Source of the DNA: Stachybotrys elegans
Taxonomy: Eukaryota; Ascomycota; Sordariomycetes; Hypocreales; Stachybotryaceae
Reading direction: 5' to 3'
NCBI GenBank assembly: GCA_020746835.1
Contig: JAGPNK010000004.1
Coordinates: 434,001-498,000, forward strand
DNA length: 64,000 bases
The notes under the pieces are model-generated. The model did no database searches. It was not told the DNA's origin and worked only from the letters and a program-made list of their open reading frames with translations. A program made the position numbers and the translations under genes. Below, piece by piece: positions 32,902 through 43,352 of the stretch. Position 1 is the stretch's first letter, and each line of letters starts with the position of its first letter.

Positions 32902-35064
32902 ATGGCTATCTTTCCGCAGCGCCATAGCCTTGCAGGCGGCAGGCTCGTGGTGCTCATTACTCTGATTGACACAAGTAAGAAAGCCAGCCCTACAAACCGC
33001 GATCTCCCATGACTCTTATGTCCTTTGTTGCCTGGTATGATGTGGCCGTCTACTCACTCTACTCAGTGTCGTCGATTTGGTTCGGCTATTGCCAGGTAAG
33101 GCCACCCTAAAAATAAAACCGTCAAAGGATTGATCGGCTGCTAAGAGGGACTCCCGCCATTTAGGGTGTATTTGCCGGGGTTTTAGTGTCGCCCGACTTC
33201 CTTCATACATTCCCCGAGACTCGAAATCCCAACATATCAGGAATTGTGACGAGTTGTTTCTTGGTAAGCGACGACAGAGGAGTTTGCTCCTGTTGATTCC
33301 CCCCTAATTACTGGACTTTCACTGACCAATGCAAACTGTCGTCTTGTGACAGCTCGGGGCTTTCTGGGGTGCTATTGCTGCATTCATACTAGGAGACGTG
33401 CTTGGGCGTCGCAGAGCAATGCTTCTTGGGCATCTGCTTAACGTTGCAGGCGCCACCCTGCAGTTCACATCATGGAGCCTGGGCCAGATGGTCGCTGGTC
33501 GGGTTATCAACGGCTTCGGAATAGGGCTTACCTCGACAATGAGCCCAGTATACCTGGCGGAGTGTGTTGTGGCACAACATCGTGGTATCTTGCTTGTCAT
33601 TGGCGCATCCTCTAACGTCACCTCTTTTTGCCTGGCAAACTGGATCAGCTACGCACTCTATAACCAGGATGGTCCGTTTCAGTGGCGATTTCCACTAGCT
33701 TTCCAGTTGGTTTTTGCGGGCATCATCTTCCCGATTCTATTTTGTGAGTTCTTTCTTCCAGCCGTGTAACCCAAAGCTAAAGCGAATAATTGCAGGTGTC
33801 CCGGAGTCGCCAAGGTGGCTCATGCTTGTAAACAGAGACCAGGAAGCGCTTGTAGTACTTCAGAGGCTGTTGGACACTGAGCCTGACGAGACTTCGATCG
33901 CCGTGGAAGGAAACGGGGAAAGCATGGCAGTGGTGGAGCATCGATCTATCAAGTCGGCCATTGAGCTGGAAAGACGAAGCCGTGCGCCCATAACCGATGT
34001 CTTGCGCCATCGAGACAAAACTCAAAACTTCCGGCGCCTAATATTGGCATGCGGAACGCAGTTTATGCAGCAATTCTGCGCGATAAACGCCCTGGGTAAA
34101 ACTCCCCAGATGGAATTCGGGTCTACTGGGAAAGACTTGGTTGCTAACCCTCTCAGGCTTTTACTTGCCCTCTCTTCTTCACGAAAACATTGGCTACAGC
34201 CTGCAGATGAGCCGTCTACTCACTGCGGTAACTGGAACAGTCTATTTTATTGCCGCATTTGCCAGTCTCTTCGTCATTGACTCTATTGGGAGACGAAAGT
34301 GCGTGCCTGCTAAAGAATTGCCTGTGGTGGGAGAGTTACCCGCTGACTGAGCTCAGGTTGATGCTTTCCGGCTCCATCGGCTGCGGTTTGTGCCATCTCG
34401 TGGCGTCAATATGCCTCAGACAGGCCGATGTTGATCCATCGCAAGCAAAACTCGTAAGATAGCCGCTCTGACCCATCCGCGCTCGAACCGCTGCTAACCT
34501 TTTTTCTTTTGTTTTGTTTTGTCAATAGATGGGTGAAGTGGTTGTGGCCATGTTTGTCTTGTTTCACGTCTTCTTTGCGCCGACCTGGGGAGGTGTGCCC
34601 TGGGTTTATGCAGCGGAGGTCAATTCTCTGGGGTGGCGTGCGCGTGGAGCTGCCGCCGCCACTTCGACCAACTGGATCATGGGCTTCGTCGTGGTGCAGA
34701 TCACCAAGGTCGGGATCGAGAACCTTGGCTGGGCGTTTTATCTGAGTAAGTTTCGCTGCTCGCAAGGATGGGATGGAGCCGCTAACCAGCCCGCGTGTGA
34801 TGGACAGTATTCGCGGTTCTGTGCTTCAGCTTCTGGCCCATTGTTTTCTGCTTCTATCCCGAAACCTCACGCCGGACACTCGAGGATATGGACCACATCT
34901 TCATGAACAACCCGTCGTGGATTGTCTGTGGCAAAGGGGAACTTACGCAGCGAAATCGACCCGAGACCCTGGTAGGGGCAGAAAGGGCAAGAGTCTCTCC
35001 ACGAGAGACACCGCCATTGGACGGAGATAAGAATGCGGCTACCGCCTCAGTTATTGCTATCTAG
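32902..35064 (+). CDS. MFS sugar porter (hexose/polyol transporter type)
   Basis: Plasma-membrane proton-sugar symporter family. About eight exons, all joinable in frame: IDT-MSSIWFGYCQ-GVFAGVLV, SCFL-LGAFWG, NALG-FYLPSLL, GRRK-LMLSGSIG, and a last exon starting VFAVLCFSFWP. Family marks: GDVLGRRRAML, QFMQQFCAINAL, DSIGRRK, VPESPRWLM after TM6, and the terminal PETSRRTLEDMDHIF. The TM1 signature normally FGYDxGV reads FGYCQGV here, with cysteine at the aspartate position, so transport may be altered. The stop at 35062-35064 follows TASVIAI. It resembles quinate and hexose carriers; the substrate cannot be told. Nearby phenolic esterases would fit uptake of plant-derived compounds, which is speculation. 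Confidence 0.88.
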
Positions 35065-35668
35065 AAGCCTACTATTCGGCGTTTGACGTGTGCTAGGGTC
35101 GGAACCGAGGCTGTTGTGTGTGGATCTCTTGGCGACAAGACGGCAGAGGATGGGACGTCCCGCGTTGGCAGAGAGCCGATTATCGGTTTTCGGATTCCCC
35201 CTTTAACGGCCTTCGGCCCCCAATAGAATCAGCTTCGTGCAAGAGCCCACTCACCATAGCTCAGAATGGGCAGCTAGCCCAGCGACGAGAGAAAATTGTG
35301 GCGCGACGAGCCCACCGATGCCGAGGTACCTCGGAGGCCAGAAGCATGGAGTGGAGCGGCCGAGTCGGGGCATGAGCCTATTGCTGCTAGTCATTTCCAG
35401 GGCATTGATGGACCAAGCCCAGCTTTGACAATTTGTTGAACTGGGCTGGGTCTTTAAGGCAGAGGTTTCATGTGGATATATTAAATCGGGGAGCTTGGCT
35501 CCACCTGTCGTCTTGATACAAAATCGATCACCCCTAACCCTTCTTTTTAGCCTTCTCATGACATTCCATTGTATCTCGAACTACCTTGCCTAGGTGCGTT
35601 GTGGTTTGCCTCCCTTGTTTCGTGTTTCCATTTTGACTAATCCTCAAGCAGTACAACTCTCTTCCCCA
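35065..35668. promoter_or_regulatory. Upstream region of FAD monooxygenase
   Basis: 604 bp without a supported gene, between two plus-strand genes. A pyrimidine-rich stretch precedes the start at 35669. Confidence 0.35.
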
Positions 35669-37132
35669 ATGGCTTCTTCCTCCTTCAAAGTAATCATCGC
35701 GGGTGGTGGGCCCGTTGGACTCACGGCTGCCCATGCCCTGTCCCGCGCCGGCATCGACTTCACCCTCCTGGAGAGCCGCGACAACATTGTCATCCAGGCC
35801 GGCTACAATGTCGTTCTTTCTCCTCTCAGCATGCGCGCATTCGGCCAGCTCGATCTGCTTGACCAGCTCAACAAAGTGAGCGCCCAGCTCAAGACTGTTA
35901 TGAGACTGGATCACACTGGACGCGATCTGGGAAACATGAACTGGTTCCAATACGTTCATCAAATGTCAGTCGAGATCCAATTCCCCTTTGCCATCTTTTG
36001 CCATTTTTTGCCCTCTTTGGCTGTCATTCTCAGTCGACCATCAACTAAAACCATCAACAGGTGCGGTGTCTATCCTCAGGTGCTGAGCCGCCACGACCTT
36101 ACCAAGGTTCTCTACTCCAACCTACCAGCCGATGCCCAGGCAAAGATTGAGATCAACAAGAAGATTACGGATATTGAGTCTACCTCCAACGGTGTGACCG
36201 TATCGTGCGCCGACGGCACTTCTTACACGGCCTCTCTCATTATCGGCGCCGACGGTGCCCACAGCATGATCCGCACCAACATGCGCAAGCTGGCTCTGGC
36301 TGCCGGCTGCAAGGACGACGAGATCAACCCGGAAGAGCCATTCCTCACCACCTACCGCTGCCTTTGGATCCGATTTCCCACCTCTGCCTGCGCTGAGCTT
36401 GTTCCTGGCACCACGTCGGAGACGCACGGAAACGGCGCCGCAGTCCAGCTCTTCGTGGGCGAGAGGACGGGCACCGCTGGACTTTACGAGAGACTGGACG
36501 CGCCCCGAAGACACCGCGTACGATACACGAAGGAGGATGAGGAGGAGGCTGTCAAGAAATGGGGTTCCCTGCCCATTGTCAAGGGCAACAAGGAATTCAC
36601 CCTGGCTAAGCTGTATGAGACCCGCGAAGAGTCCGGTCTCCTCAGCCTGGAGGAGGGCGTCGTTGAGCACTGGAGCTGGGGCGGCCGAGTAGTGCTGGTT
36701 GGTGATGCCGCACACAAGTTCACGCCCAACACGGGTGCAGGCTGCAACCACGGAGTCGCCGACGTTGTCGCCCTCGCCAACCAGCTGAACAAGATGATCA
36801 AGGCCGCCGACTCGGCACCAAGCGAGGAGCAGGTTGCCGAGGTCCTGCGGGCTTATCGCGACGAGCGCATCACGCCTGTGCAGATTGCGTGCGCTGGAGC
36901 CGGAAAGGCCACCGGCCTGTCGACATGGGCCGACTACGTCTCCTGGTTCATGGACTTCTGGGTCGTCGGCAGCTTTCTCCAGCGCTTCCTGTTCAATACC
37001 AAGACCGTGGCAACGTCCGTGTCCAAGGCACCTGTCTTTGACTATTTCCCTGGCACGGACAAGTTCAGCGGGGCCGTGCCATGGCTTGTTCCTATGCCGA
37101 AGCCGAACCCTGTCGCCACGGCTTCGGCTTAG
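35669..37132 (+). CDS. FAD-dependent monooxygenase (PHBH fold)
   Basis: Class A flavin monooxygenase, of the type found in aromatic hydroxylation and fungal terpenoid/meroterpenoid epoxidation. Two exons (35669-35964 and 36061-37132), 455 residues. Dinucleotide motif AGGGPVGLTAAHAL, DG motif GADGAHSMIR, GD motif VVLVGDAAHKFTPNTGAG. The 96-bp intron is a multiple of three and contains no stop, so an unspliced message would add 32 residues; splicing is preferred because it gives HQMCGVYPQVLSRHDL, the usual family join. A hydrophobic segment near the C-terminus (WFMDFWVVGSFLQRFLF) may touch membranes. The last 30 codons and 3' flank are duplicated downstream. The neighbours do not identify a pathway. 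Confidence 0.9.
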   Translation: MASSSFKVIIAGGGPVGLTAAHALSRAGIDFTLLESRDNIVIQAGYNVVLSPLSMRAFGQLDLLDQLNKVSAQLKTVMRLDHTGRDLGNMNWFQYVHQMSVEIQFPFAIFCHFLPSLAVILSRPSTKTINRCGVYPQVLSRHDLTKVLYSNLPADAQAKIEINKKITDIESTSNGVTVSCADGTSYTASLIIGADGAHSMIRTNMRKLALAAGCKDDEINPEEPFLTTYRCLWIRFPTSACAELVPGTTSETHGNGAAVQLFVGERTGTAGLYERLDAPRRHRVRYTKEDEEEAVKKWGSLPIVKGNKEFTLAKLYETREESGLLSLEEGVVEHWSWGGRVVLVGDAAHKFTPNTGAGCNHGVADVVALANQLNKMIKAADSAPSEEQVAEVLRAYRDERITPVQIACAGAGKATGLSTWADYVSWFMDFWVVGSFLQRFLFNTKTVATSVSKAPVFDYFPGTDKFSGAVPWLVPMPKPNPVATASA

Positions 37133-37305
37133 TTGATGATTCCGGGAAAAGCGTATGCCGAAGCTGCCGGCTTAGACTATTCCCCCGGCACTGACAGGCT
37201 CATCGGGGCAGTGCCAATGTTGTTCCTATGCCGGAGCCGAACACTGTCACCACGGCTTCGGCTTAGTTGTTGTTTTCGGGAAGAGCGCATGCGGGGGCCG
37301 CCGGC
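37040..37305 (+). repeat. Degenerate tandem duplication of the monooxygenase 3' end
   Basis: Two direct copies of about 130 bp, at about 37040-37171 and 37175-37305. Both begin GACTATT and contain the C-terminal coding segment, the same stop context (GCTTCGGCTTAG) and 3' flank. Copies differ at many positions (visually about 80% identity) with small indels, so the second copy, which has shifted frame, is a relic. Confidence 0.85.
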
Positions 37306-37894
37306 AGTACTAGACGTTTAGAATTTAGACCGCTCCACGTATTTTTCATTTGTATTTGCCGAGTACGGAGTTGTTGGGGGGTTTTGGTTCTGCTAGAGAT
37401 ACTCGAATACTAATTATTACATGATGATATCCCCCTTACCTTGTCCCTTGACATTGGGTTTGAACTACTACCTAGCCGGAAGCCGTTCTGCCCTGCAAAG
37501 CATTAGATCAAGCGTGAATCTGGCGACGCTGAAGCCCTTGACTAGCGAGATAAAAACGGGGGGAAATCGTTAAAGTTTTGTGCTTTTATGACCGGGGACC
37601 GAAATGGCCAGTACTCATGGAGAACTAACGGCAGTATAGCTCAGAAGGATACTATGGCGACTGGGAATTAAGTCAATTATCTGATGGGTTAATTAAAACA
37701 ATGTTAAATTCGCTACCTACCTGTATGTGAACGCGATGTACGCTGCCGCCAGAATAGTCAAGGCGGTGATGTGGAGGATATCTCATATCTACGTGACAGG
37801 TATCCATACTGCACGAGCGACAGCAGTCCACCAGGTAACTCTTGGATGGAGGGCATTAAGCTCTCCCTGACAAGTAATGAATAAGTTCAGTAAT
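37306..37894. other. Convergent intergenic region
   Basis: 589 bp without a supported gene or repeat. A stretch near 37633 resembles a tRNA A box, but no B box follows. Confidence 0.4.
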
Positions 37895-39977
37895 TCATTG
37901 TTCCTCTGGATTGTCCGGGTCTGGCTGAATCCCTTGTGAAGCATGCACCATCATCATGCCCTCTGCGTGGTCGGCTGGCCGCCGCTGCTGCTCAGCAACC
38001 CCCTTGTCCAGAAGATCTAGGAAATTCATGATGTGCGGGTTCGATGTGGTATTCCTGTGCATTCTGACTAGCGCCGCCACTTTTCCAAAGGCCATGACAA
38101 TAAGTAAAATAAGGAGGACGAATGTAAGAGTCGGAAAGTATCCGGATGCTTGGCCGAAACCTAACAGGGTGGTAAATACAAACATGTAGATTGTATGTGT
38201 AATGACAGCACGGCGGAGGTGTTGGGACTCATGAAGCCTATCCCCGAGTACCCAATCATATAGCCACGGGGCGTTGATATCGTTGCATCGTTGCTCTATC
38301 CTGTTCAACACATGCATAACTTCTAATTGCTCGGAAGCAAGAGCCTCTTCGCTGTTGGGTGGCGGTCTTCTGGCGCCCTGGTGGCTGGGTTGGTTCCATA
38401 CTTCTCTAAGTGAGTTCTGTTGTCTACGTTCTCCCCGAAACTCGGCTGTTTGTCGTTTTTGGTTGAGAGCGTTGGCTTTCACAAGGTAATCTATTCATGT
38501 GGTCAATGTTTGTTCGAATGTAGAGCACAGAGAAAGAAAAAACTCACCAGAGTAACTCTGCAAGGCCGCAAGGAATGGCAAAACAAGTAATACCAGCGGC
38601 ACTACCTGTCCAAAGCCCATTTCATCTCGGTTGCCAGACATACCAGCTTCACTGGTCTCGGCCCGTGCGATGAAAACGCTAGTAATGCCGTATACATTCC
38701 CGGACCAGAGCCATAACCATCGGGATACGAAGGAACTCTGGCATTGCACAAACGCCCAGGTCTCGGCAGCAAGTCTTAGCCTTATACGGACTTGCACTGT
38801 TGAGAATCGATTGGGGGCGGCAGTAGAAACGGCAGTAGAAACGGCAGTTCCGCGTAACCACCTATCGACAAGTTTGTCTCGCTGAGATGGACGAGTTCCT
38901 CCAAAAATCTCTCTCAGCTGGGCAAAGACAGTGGCGGGCCGCCTGAGCTCGCCTGGGGTAGCCCGATTGCTCTCTATGTCAGCGTTATCTTGAGGGCGCC
39001 GCGAGTTGAGGGAATTGCGAGCTCCGGGAGCCTCCCCCTGCTCGGTTTCTGGTGGCCGATGGTTGTAGTGGACATCAGCTTGACCGCTGTTAGGCCTGAG
39101 TTCTTGCAATTCTATGCCAGCCTCGTTACGATAACTTGGAAGCCCCATGAAGTTGTGCGTGTTATTTCTGTCAGGCTGATGTGAGGTATTCGTCTCTTCG
39201 CCTGGCTCCTTGGCATACAAAAGTCGAATAATGTCGATAGTCCCATACAAGATGTAGATCGGGACGAGGAGTGATGTGGCCACCCCAAACACGTCCGACG
39301 GAATCTGATAATCGCGCAAAGTACAGGCCAGGAAGACATGCGATTCGAGGTCCCATGTCATTGATATCTGAACGATCAAGAGAAAGATCAACATCCCTGA
39401 GGCTGCAATCATCATGATCACTCTGATAATCTTTGCGGTTCGGTGTTGTCGGATACTATCAATGAAGAAGGCAAAAGTAGCCATGTGAACGGTGGACGCG
39501 AGACACCCCAAGGCGATGATGATGTTCATAGAGTAGAGGGTCACCTCTTCGTGAATGATTAGCCCAGCAATGAGGATGGCCGCTTCGGACGCCAGCAGCT
39601 GGTCGCTCAAAGAGATCATGAACGAGCTAAATCCAGAAATGCGTTCCTCCTGTCCATCGGTGCCTTCGGTTCGATTCGGTTTCCAACGAAGCCTTTTACT
39701 TATCCATTTGATCACGTCTCGGAGGATTCTAGATATAACCGTATCGGATGCGTTGAGCAGACGAGACGGGGTTGAGAGTGTCACGAATGCGGCCATCAAC
39801 GTGATTAACGCTGCCAAGGATGTAACGACAAAGGCAACGAGGACCTATTTATTGTGAGATGAGTCGAACGTCTGGGTTGGCGGCTTCGAGTCTTACCCCA
39901 GGTCCAGCAATATCTGCATCGAACTCGACATCATTGTTGGCGACAAGCTCAGAGAGCCTGCTGGACGAACAATTCAT
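37895..39977 (-). CDS. Unknown multi-spanning membrane protein
   Basis: Not recognised as a characterised family. Three exons: the start at 39977 (MNCSSSRLSELVANN), a long middle exon from about 39844 to 38545, and the last exon to the stop at 37895; joins read GPG-VLVAF and SYS-DYLVKANAL. About 630 residues. Around nine hydrophobic helices: one after the short N-terminus, a group of six in the first half (such as EAAILIAGLIIHEEV and GMLIFLLIVQISM), one near the middle exon's end (VVPLVLLVLPFLAAL), and two near the C-terminus. A long hydrophilic, Arg/Asn/Glu-rich loop (about residues 255-345) separates them. An in-frame 12-bp repeat encodes TAVSTAVSTA. Such proteins are common in fungal genomes and often sit near membranes as orphan proteins; no function can be assigned. 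Confidence 0.75.
38818..38849 (-). repeat. 12-bp in-frame tandem repeat
   Basis: CGGCAGTAGAAA occurs twice plus a partial third copy, giving the peptide TAVSTAVSTA within the membrane protein. Confidence 0.8.
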
Positions 39978-41043
39978 AGCTAAACATTTGACGTCGGGCC
40001 CATAAGGATTGTCAGGTGATGGTGGACTTCGCTCTGGTCGGGTGTCGATGAACTGGACCGGGAAGCAACTTCTTCATGTTGAGTGCGCTCTGGGAAAATG
40101 AAACGAAAGAAAAAAATACCCTCGCATCCTCCACGGAGAAAACGAGACTGTCGCCCCATCTCATGCAAATCAGGCTCTGGCGCAGGTCAGCCGCAGGTCA
40201 GCCGCAGGTCAGCCGCATTAGGTCATGACAGGAACCAGCTGAGTCGATAGTTGCCGCATTGGCCAGGGCTTTGCAATTGTGGAGGACAGTGATAATACAA
40301 TCATGGGTCCTGGGACTTTTATCAAGCCGTCAATATTATACCAATCTATTCACGTAACGGTACGCGACGAGAGTTGCATGTCTGTATATGCTTGCCATAG
40401 CTGGTGGTCAAGCGTGTATGGTCTTGGAGTAAATTTACATTTCTCTCTGTTGGTGGCATCTCGTAGTTCTTCTGAAAGTTAAAAAATACTTTTCATAGGT
40501 GGACGAAGGGGTTCTCAGGGCTAAGCTCGGGGTTGTCTTAACATGACGAGATTCAGCATCAATTTCTGTTCCGAAATCATTGCCGTGTTTGATAGAAAGC
40601 ACATCTACCATGCAACAACCTCTTGGTTCCGTTGGACAGGCCACCAAGCCACCAAAACTGGTAGTAATCGGTGATGAAGGGGTAAGATCTGGTCAGACCA
40701 CCGATTGGAAAAGCGTACGTGTCGTTCTCATCCATAGCCTCGGGGTCGAAGAAGCTGCCCATGCGGATATTTAAATACATTCTCGCAGCGCCAAGTGGGC
40801 GGGCTACCTTACATTTCAGAGGACAGGAACAGCGATCTGCCTTCTACCACAACGAGGCCTTCCCATCTATTATTAGCCACGCCACACAGGACATGGTTTT
40901 AAGGTTGACGGCTATGACGCAAAGGGTGCGGGCGGTGCCTAATTCGCGTTAAAGTGGATCGCATTGACAGGCCGCCTTTATATTTCCAAGGCACCAGGCA
41001 CGCAATCCCATCGTAACACACCAATCTGACCTACCAAGACATC
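39978..41043. other. Intergenic region with 11-bp triple repeat
   Basis: 1.07 kb upstream of both flanking divergent genes. It contains the GCAGGTCAGCC repeat listed separately. Short frames near 40435-40950 show no family features. Confidence 0.4.
40182..40214 (+). repeat. Perfect 11-bp tandem repeat, three copies
   Basis: GCAGGTCAGCC repeated three times without mismatch, followed by GCA. Lies about 205 bp upstream of the membrane protein start. Confidence 0.95.
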
Positions 41044-41921
41044 ATGGCCAGTACCTCAACATCTACGATCCTACCTCATGACACCAAGCTTGAGCTTGGA
41101 TCATCTTCGCCAATTGATGATGCAGTCAAGCCAACAACATATGTGCTAAATGGAACAAACATTGCGCCCGAAGATGCACCAGGCCAACCGCTGTTTCGAT
41201 TGGCATGGGACATCACCTCCATCCCACAGAAGGGCTCCAGCGTGGCATTCGACAATCTGGATCACGGCAAACCCGAAAATGAGGAGACGCATGCCTCTGG
41301 CGAGCCTCAAGTGCGCCGTCTATTCTATCTCGCTCACCCTGCCGATGCCAAATTCCGAACCGACGTTCCTGCGTACTACATCACCTCAGCTTCACCCGAG
41401 GGCCTCGGCAATATCGGCCTCGAAGCCAACAAGCCGCGTCTGAAGAAGATGGAGTTCACAGTCGTGCTGAGCCCCGGCCGAACTGCTTCGCATAAGCCAC
41501 TCTTCGATGCACAGCAAAGACAGTTGTTTTCCGCCAAGCCGAAATGGGCTGGCAACGCGTACATGTGGACGGATGCAGAGGGCAGAGAAGTGGCACACGA
41601 AGCTGGCAAGGCCCCTCAGCAAAAGCTCGTCGTGGCGGTGCCGTTGGAGCCCCGTCTGAGGAATGCTCTCGTGGCTGCCTGGTGTCTGCGCCTATGGCAT
41701 GACACGGCCGAAAGCAAGGAGGCGAAGAGAGATGGTAAGTCCAAAAAGCCGCCCCAAGTCTTGCACTCAAAAGGTTCCGCCATTCATCTCAGACAACGGA
41801 GGCTGACTGTGTTTTAGCTCTGGAGCGATTGACACCCGCAGAGTCTGTCAATGAGTACAACGGGAAATGGGTCAAGAAGGCCGGAATTGTCGGAGTTCTT
41901 GGGACACTCGGTGGTGCCTAA
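41044..41921 (+). CDS. Conserved-looking soluble protein of unknown function
   Basis: Not recognised. Two exons (41044-41734 and 41818-41921), 264 residues, ending VGVLGTLGGA. The protein is hydrophilic, without signal peptide or clear TM helix, and has a Ser/Thr-rich N-terminus followed by a beta-rich looking body (PLFRLAWDIT, VRRLFYLAHP, LKKMEFTVVL, KLVVAVPLE) and an Arg/Trp segment (NALVAAWCLRLWHD). An alternative 3' end is possible: splicing from about 41912 to the region at 41950 opens a frame containing LTVDLVAETKSGVPF and ending at about 42073. The first model uses standard splice sites and is preferred. Coding quality is supported by the long uninterrupted first exon. Confidence 0.75.
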
Positions 41922-42594
41922 TTACCTGTCGAATTGCCGGAACTGCCCAAGCATGTCGCTCACCGAATCTGACCGTCGATCTGGTGGCAGAGACCAAGAG
42001 CGGGGTGCCTTTCAAGGTTCTTGGGCAAAAGCGCATATCTTGGTGGACGAGTAGTACTCCATGCATGTATTAATTTTTGTGTGTTTGTCATAATTCACCC
42101 ATCGAGTCCTATTTACAACACTTTACATTCCTCAAACAAATTAGCGAGGCCAAGCCTTGCCTGATAAGCATAATATCAAGGTGTCTTTAGCGAATCCTTC
42201 AGGCTCGGCTCCACGTTGCACGGCTGTCCAATGTCAGATATGACGCAATATAACGGAACTGGCCTACCAGGGTGAGCGCGCGTACATACAAACCTCGTCA
42301 GCTTGGCCTTGCGGTCAGGTGGGCTTATGCACCTCTGGACCGTGGGTGCCCTAGACCCGATTAGTTGGACCGTAACTCGCCTGGGCCAGCAACCTGACGT
42401 ATACCCATGGTTTAAAACGTATAGGATCAATGGCATGGAACGGAATGCACTGCCTCAACCATGTTCCTTACATGGCATCCGCTGGGGGCAGAAAACGCCC
42501 AGCTTCCATGGCTCCTTGTCTCACTTGTCCTCCTCCACTACATCAGACCACACGCTGCCTCCCGTGTCGTCAGATCAGTTCACCACATTCCGTC
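41922..42594. other. Intergenic region
   Basis: 673 bp between two plus-strand genes. Frames here lack family features; see the alternative 3' end of the preceding gene. Confidence 0.35.
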
Positions 42595-43224
42595 ATGTCT
42601 GACTTATCCAGCAGTCGATGGGAACTCAGGCCCGCCTTATGGAGCATTTTGCCTTTTTTGCAAGTCTTGTCAGCGTTCCTTATGGGCTATAAGGCGCTCT
42701 CACTATTGACGAATACGCCCAACCCTCTTATGATTGTCACCACGGGTTCGATGGAACCAGCTTTCCAAATCGGAGACATTCTCCTGATCGTCAACCACCA
42801 ACGACATGCCGTGGAGATCGGCGACATCCCAGTCTGCCAACTCTCCAACCGCCCATTCCCGATGGTACATCGGGTGATCAAGGTGCTGCATCAAGAGGCT
42901 GGGGCCGAACCAGAAAGGTGCGCGTGCAGTAGAGCTACAGGGGTGACTGTCACTAATTAGACCAGGCACAGACAGCTTATTTTGACCAAGGGGGACAATA
43001 ACGAATTGGACGATACAGCGTTATATCCCGATGGTCAGATGTTCCTACATCGACATCAGATCGTCGGTTTTGTGAGGGGGTCCATTCCCTTCTTGGGCTG
43101 GATCGTGATGATAGTGCAGAACCCCTTGTACCTGCTACACCTCTGGAATGTGGCATGGCTGGGTCAAAGGATGGAGGAAAATGTATTAACAGTAGCGATG
43201 GGCGAGCAACCAATGGTCCAGTAA
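42595..43224 (+). CDS. SEC11-type signal peptidase I paralog
   Basis: ER signal peptidase catalytic subunit family (S26B): removes signal peptides from secreted proteins. Two exons (42595-42917, 42972-43224), 191 residues, similar to SEC11 length. One N-terminal TM helix (SILPFLQVLSAFLMGYKAL) is followed by the serine motif TTGSMEPAFQIGD, the histidine motif PMVHRVIKV, and the aspartate motif LTKGDNNELDDTALY across the splice. So the Ser-His-Asp triad of eukaryotic SEC11 is complete. The C-terminal part diverges from the essential housekeeping SEC11 (GFVRGSIPFLGWIVMIVQ), which suggests a duplicate with its own substrates. The ATG at 42595 places the helix at the right distance; upstream in-frame ATGs would add unrelated sequence. 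Convergent with the MBOAT gene, 128 bp apart. Confidence 0.88.
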
Positions 43225-43352
43225 GCAAGTCTTGAAGTACATAACACTGCCGTCATTGCCAGGATAAGAATACAGTGAGCTTAAGGACGGGGAACAATCC
43301 CTTTATGGAAAGTCATCTGCGCATACTGAATAATCTATGAACCACTATAGGT

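Noticed and set aside
36122..36751. A 209-codon minus-strand frame inside the FAD monooxygenase
   Set aside because: Antisense shadow with no motif; the plus-strand frame carries DG and GD motifs.
37633..37700. A tRNA-like A box (TAGCTCAGAAGG)
   Set aside because: No GGTTCGANTCC-type B box at the right distance and no cloverleaf could be folded by eye.
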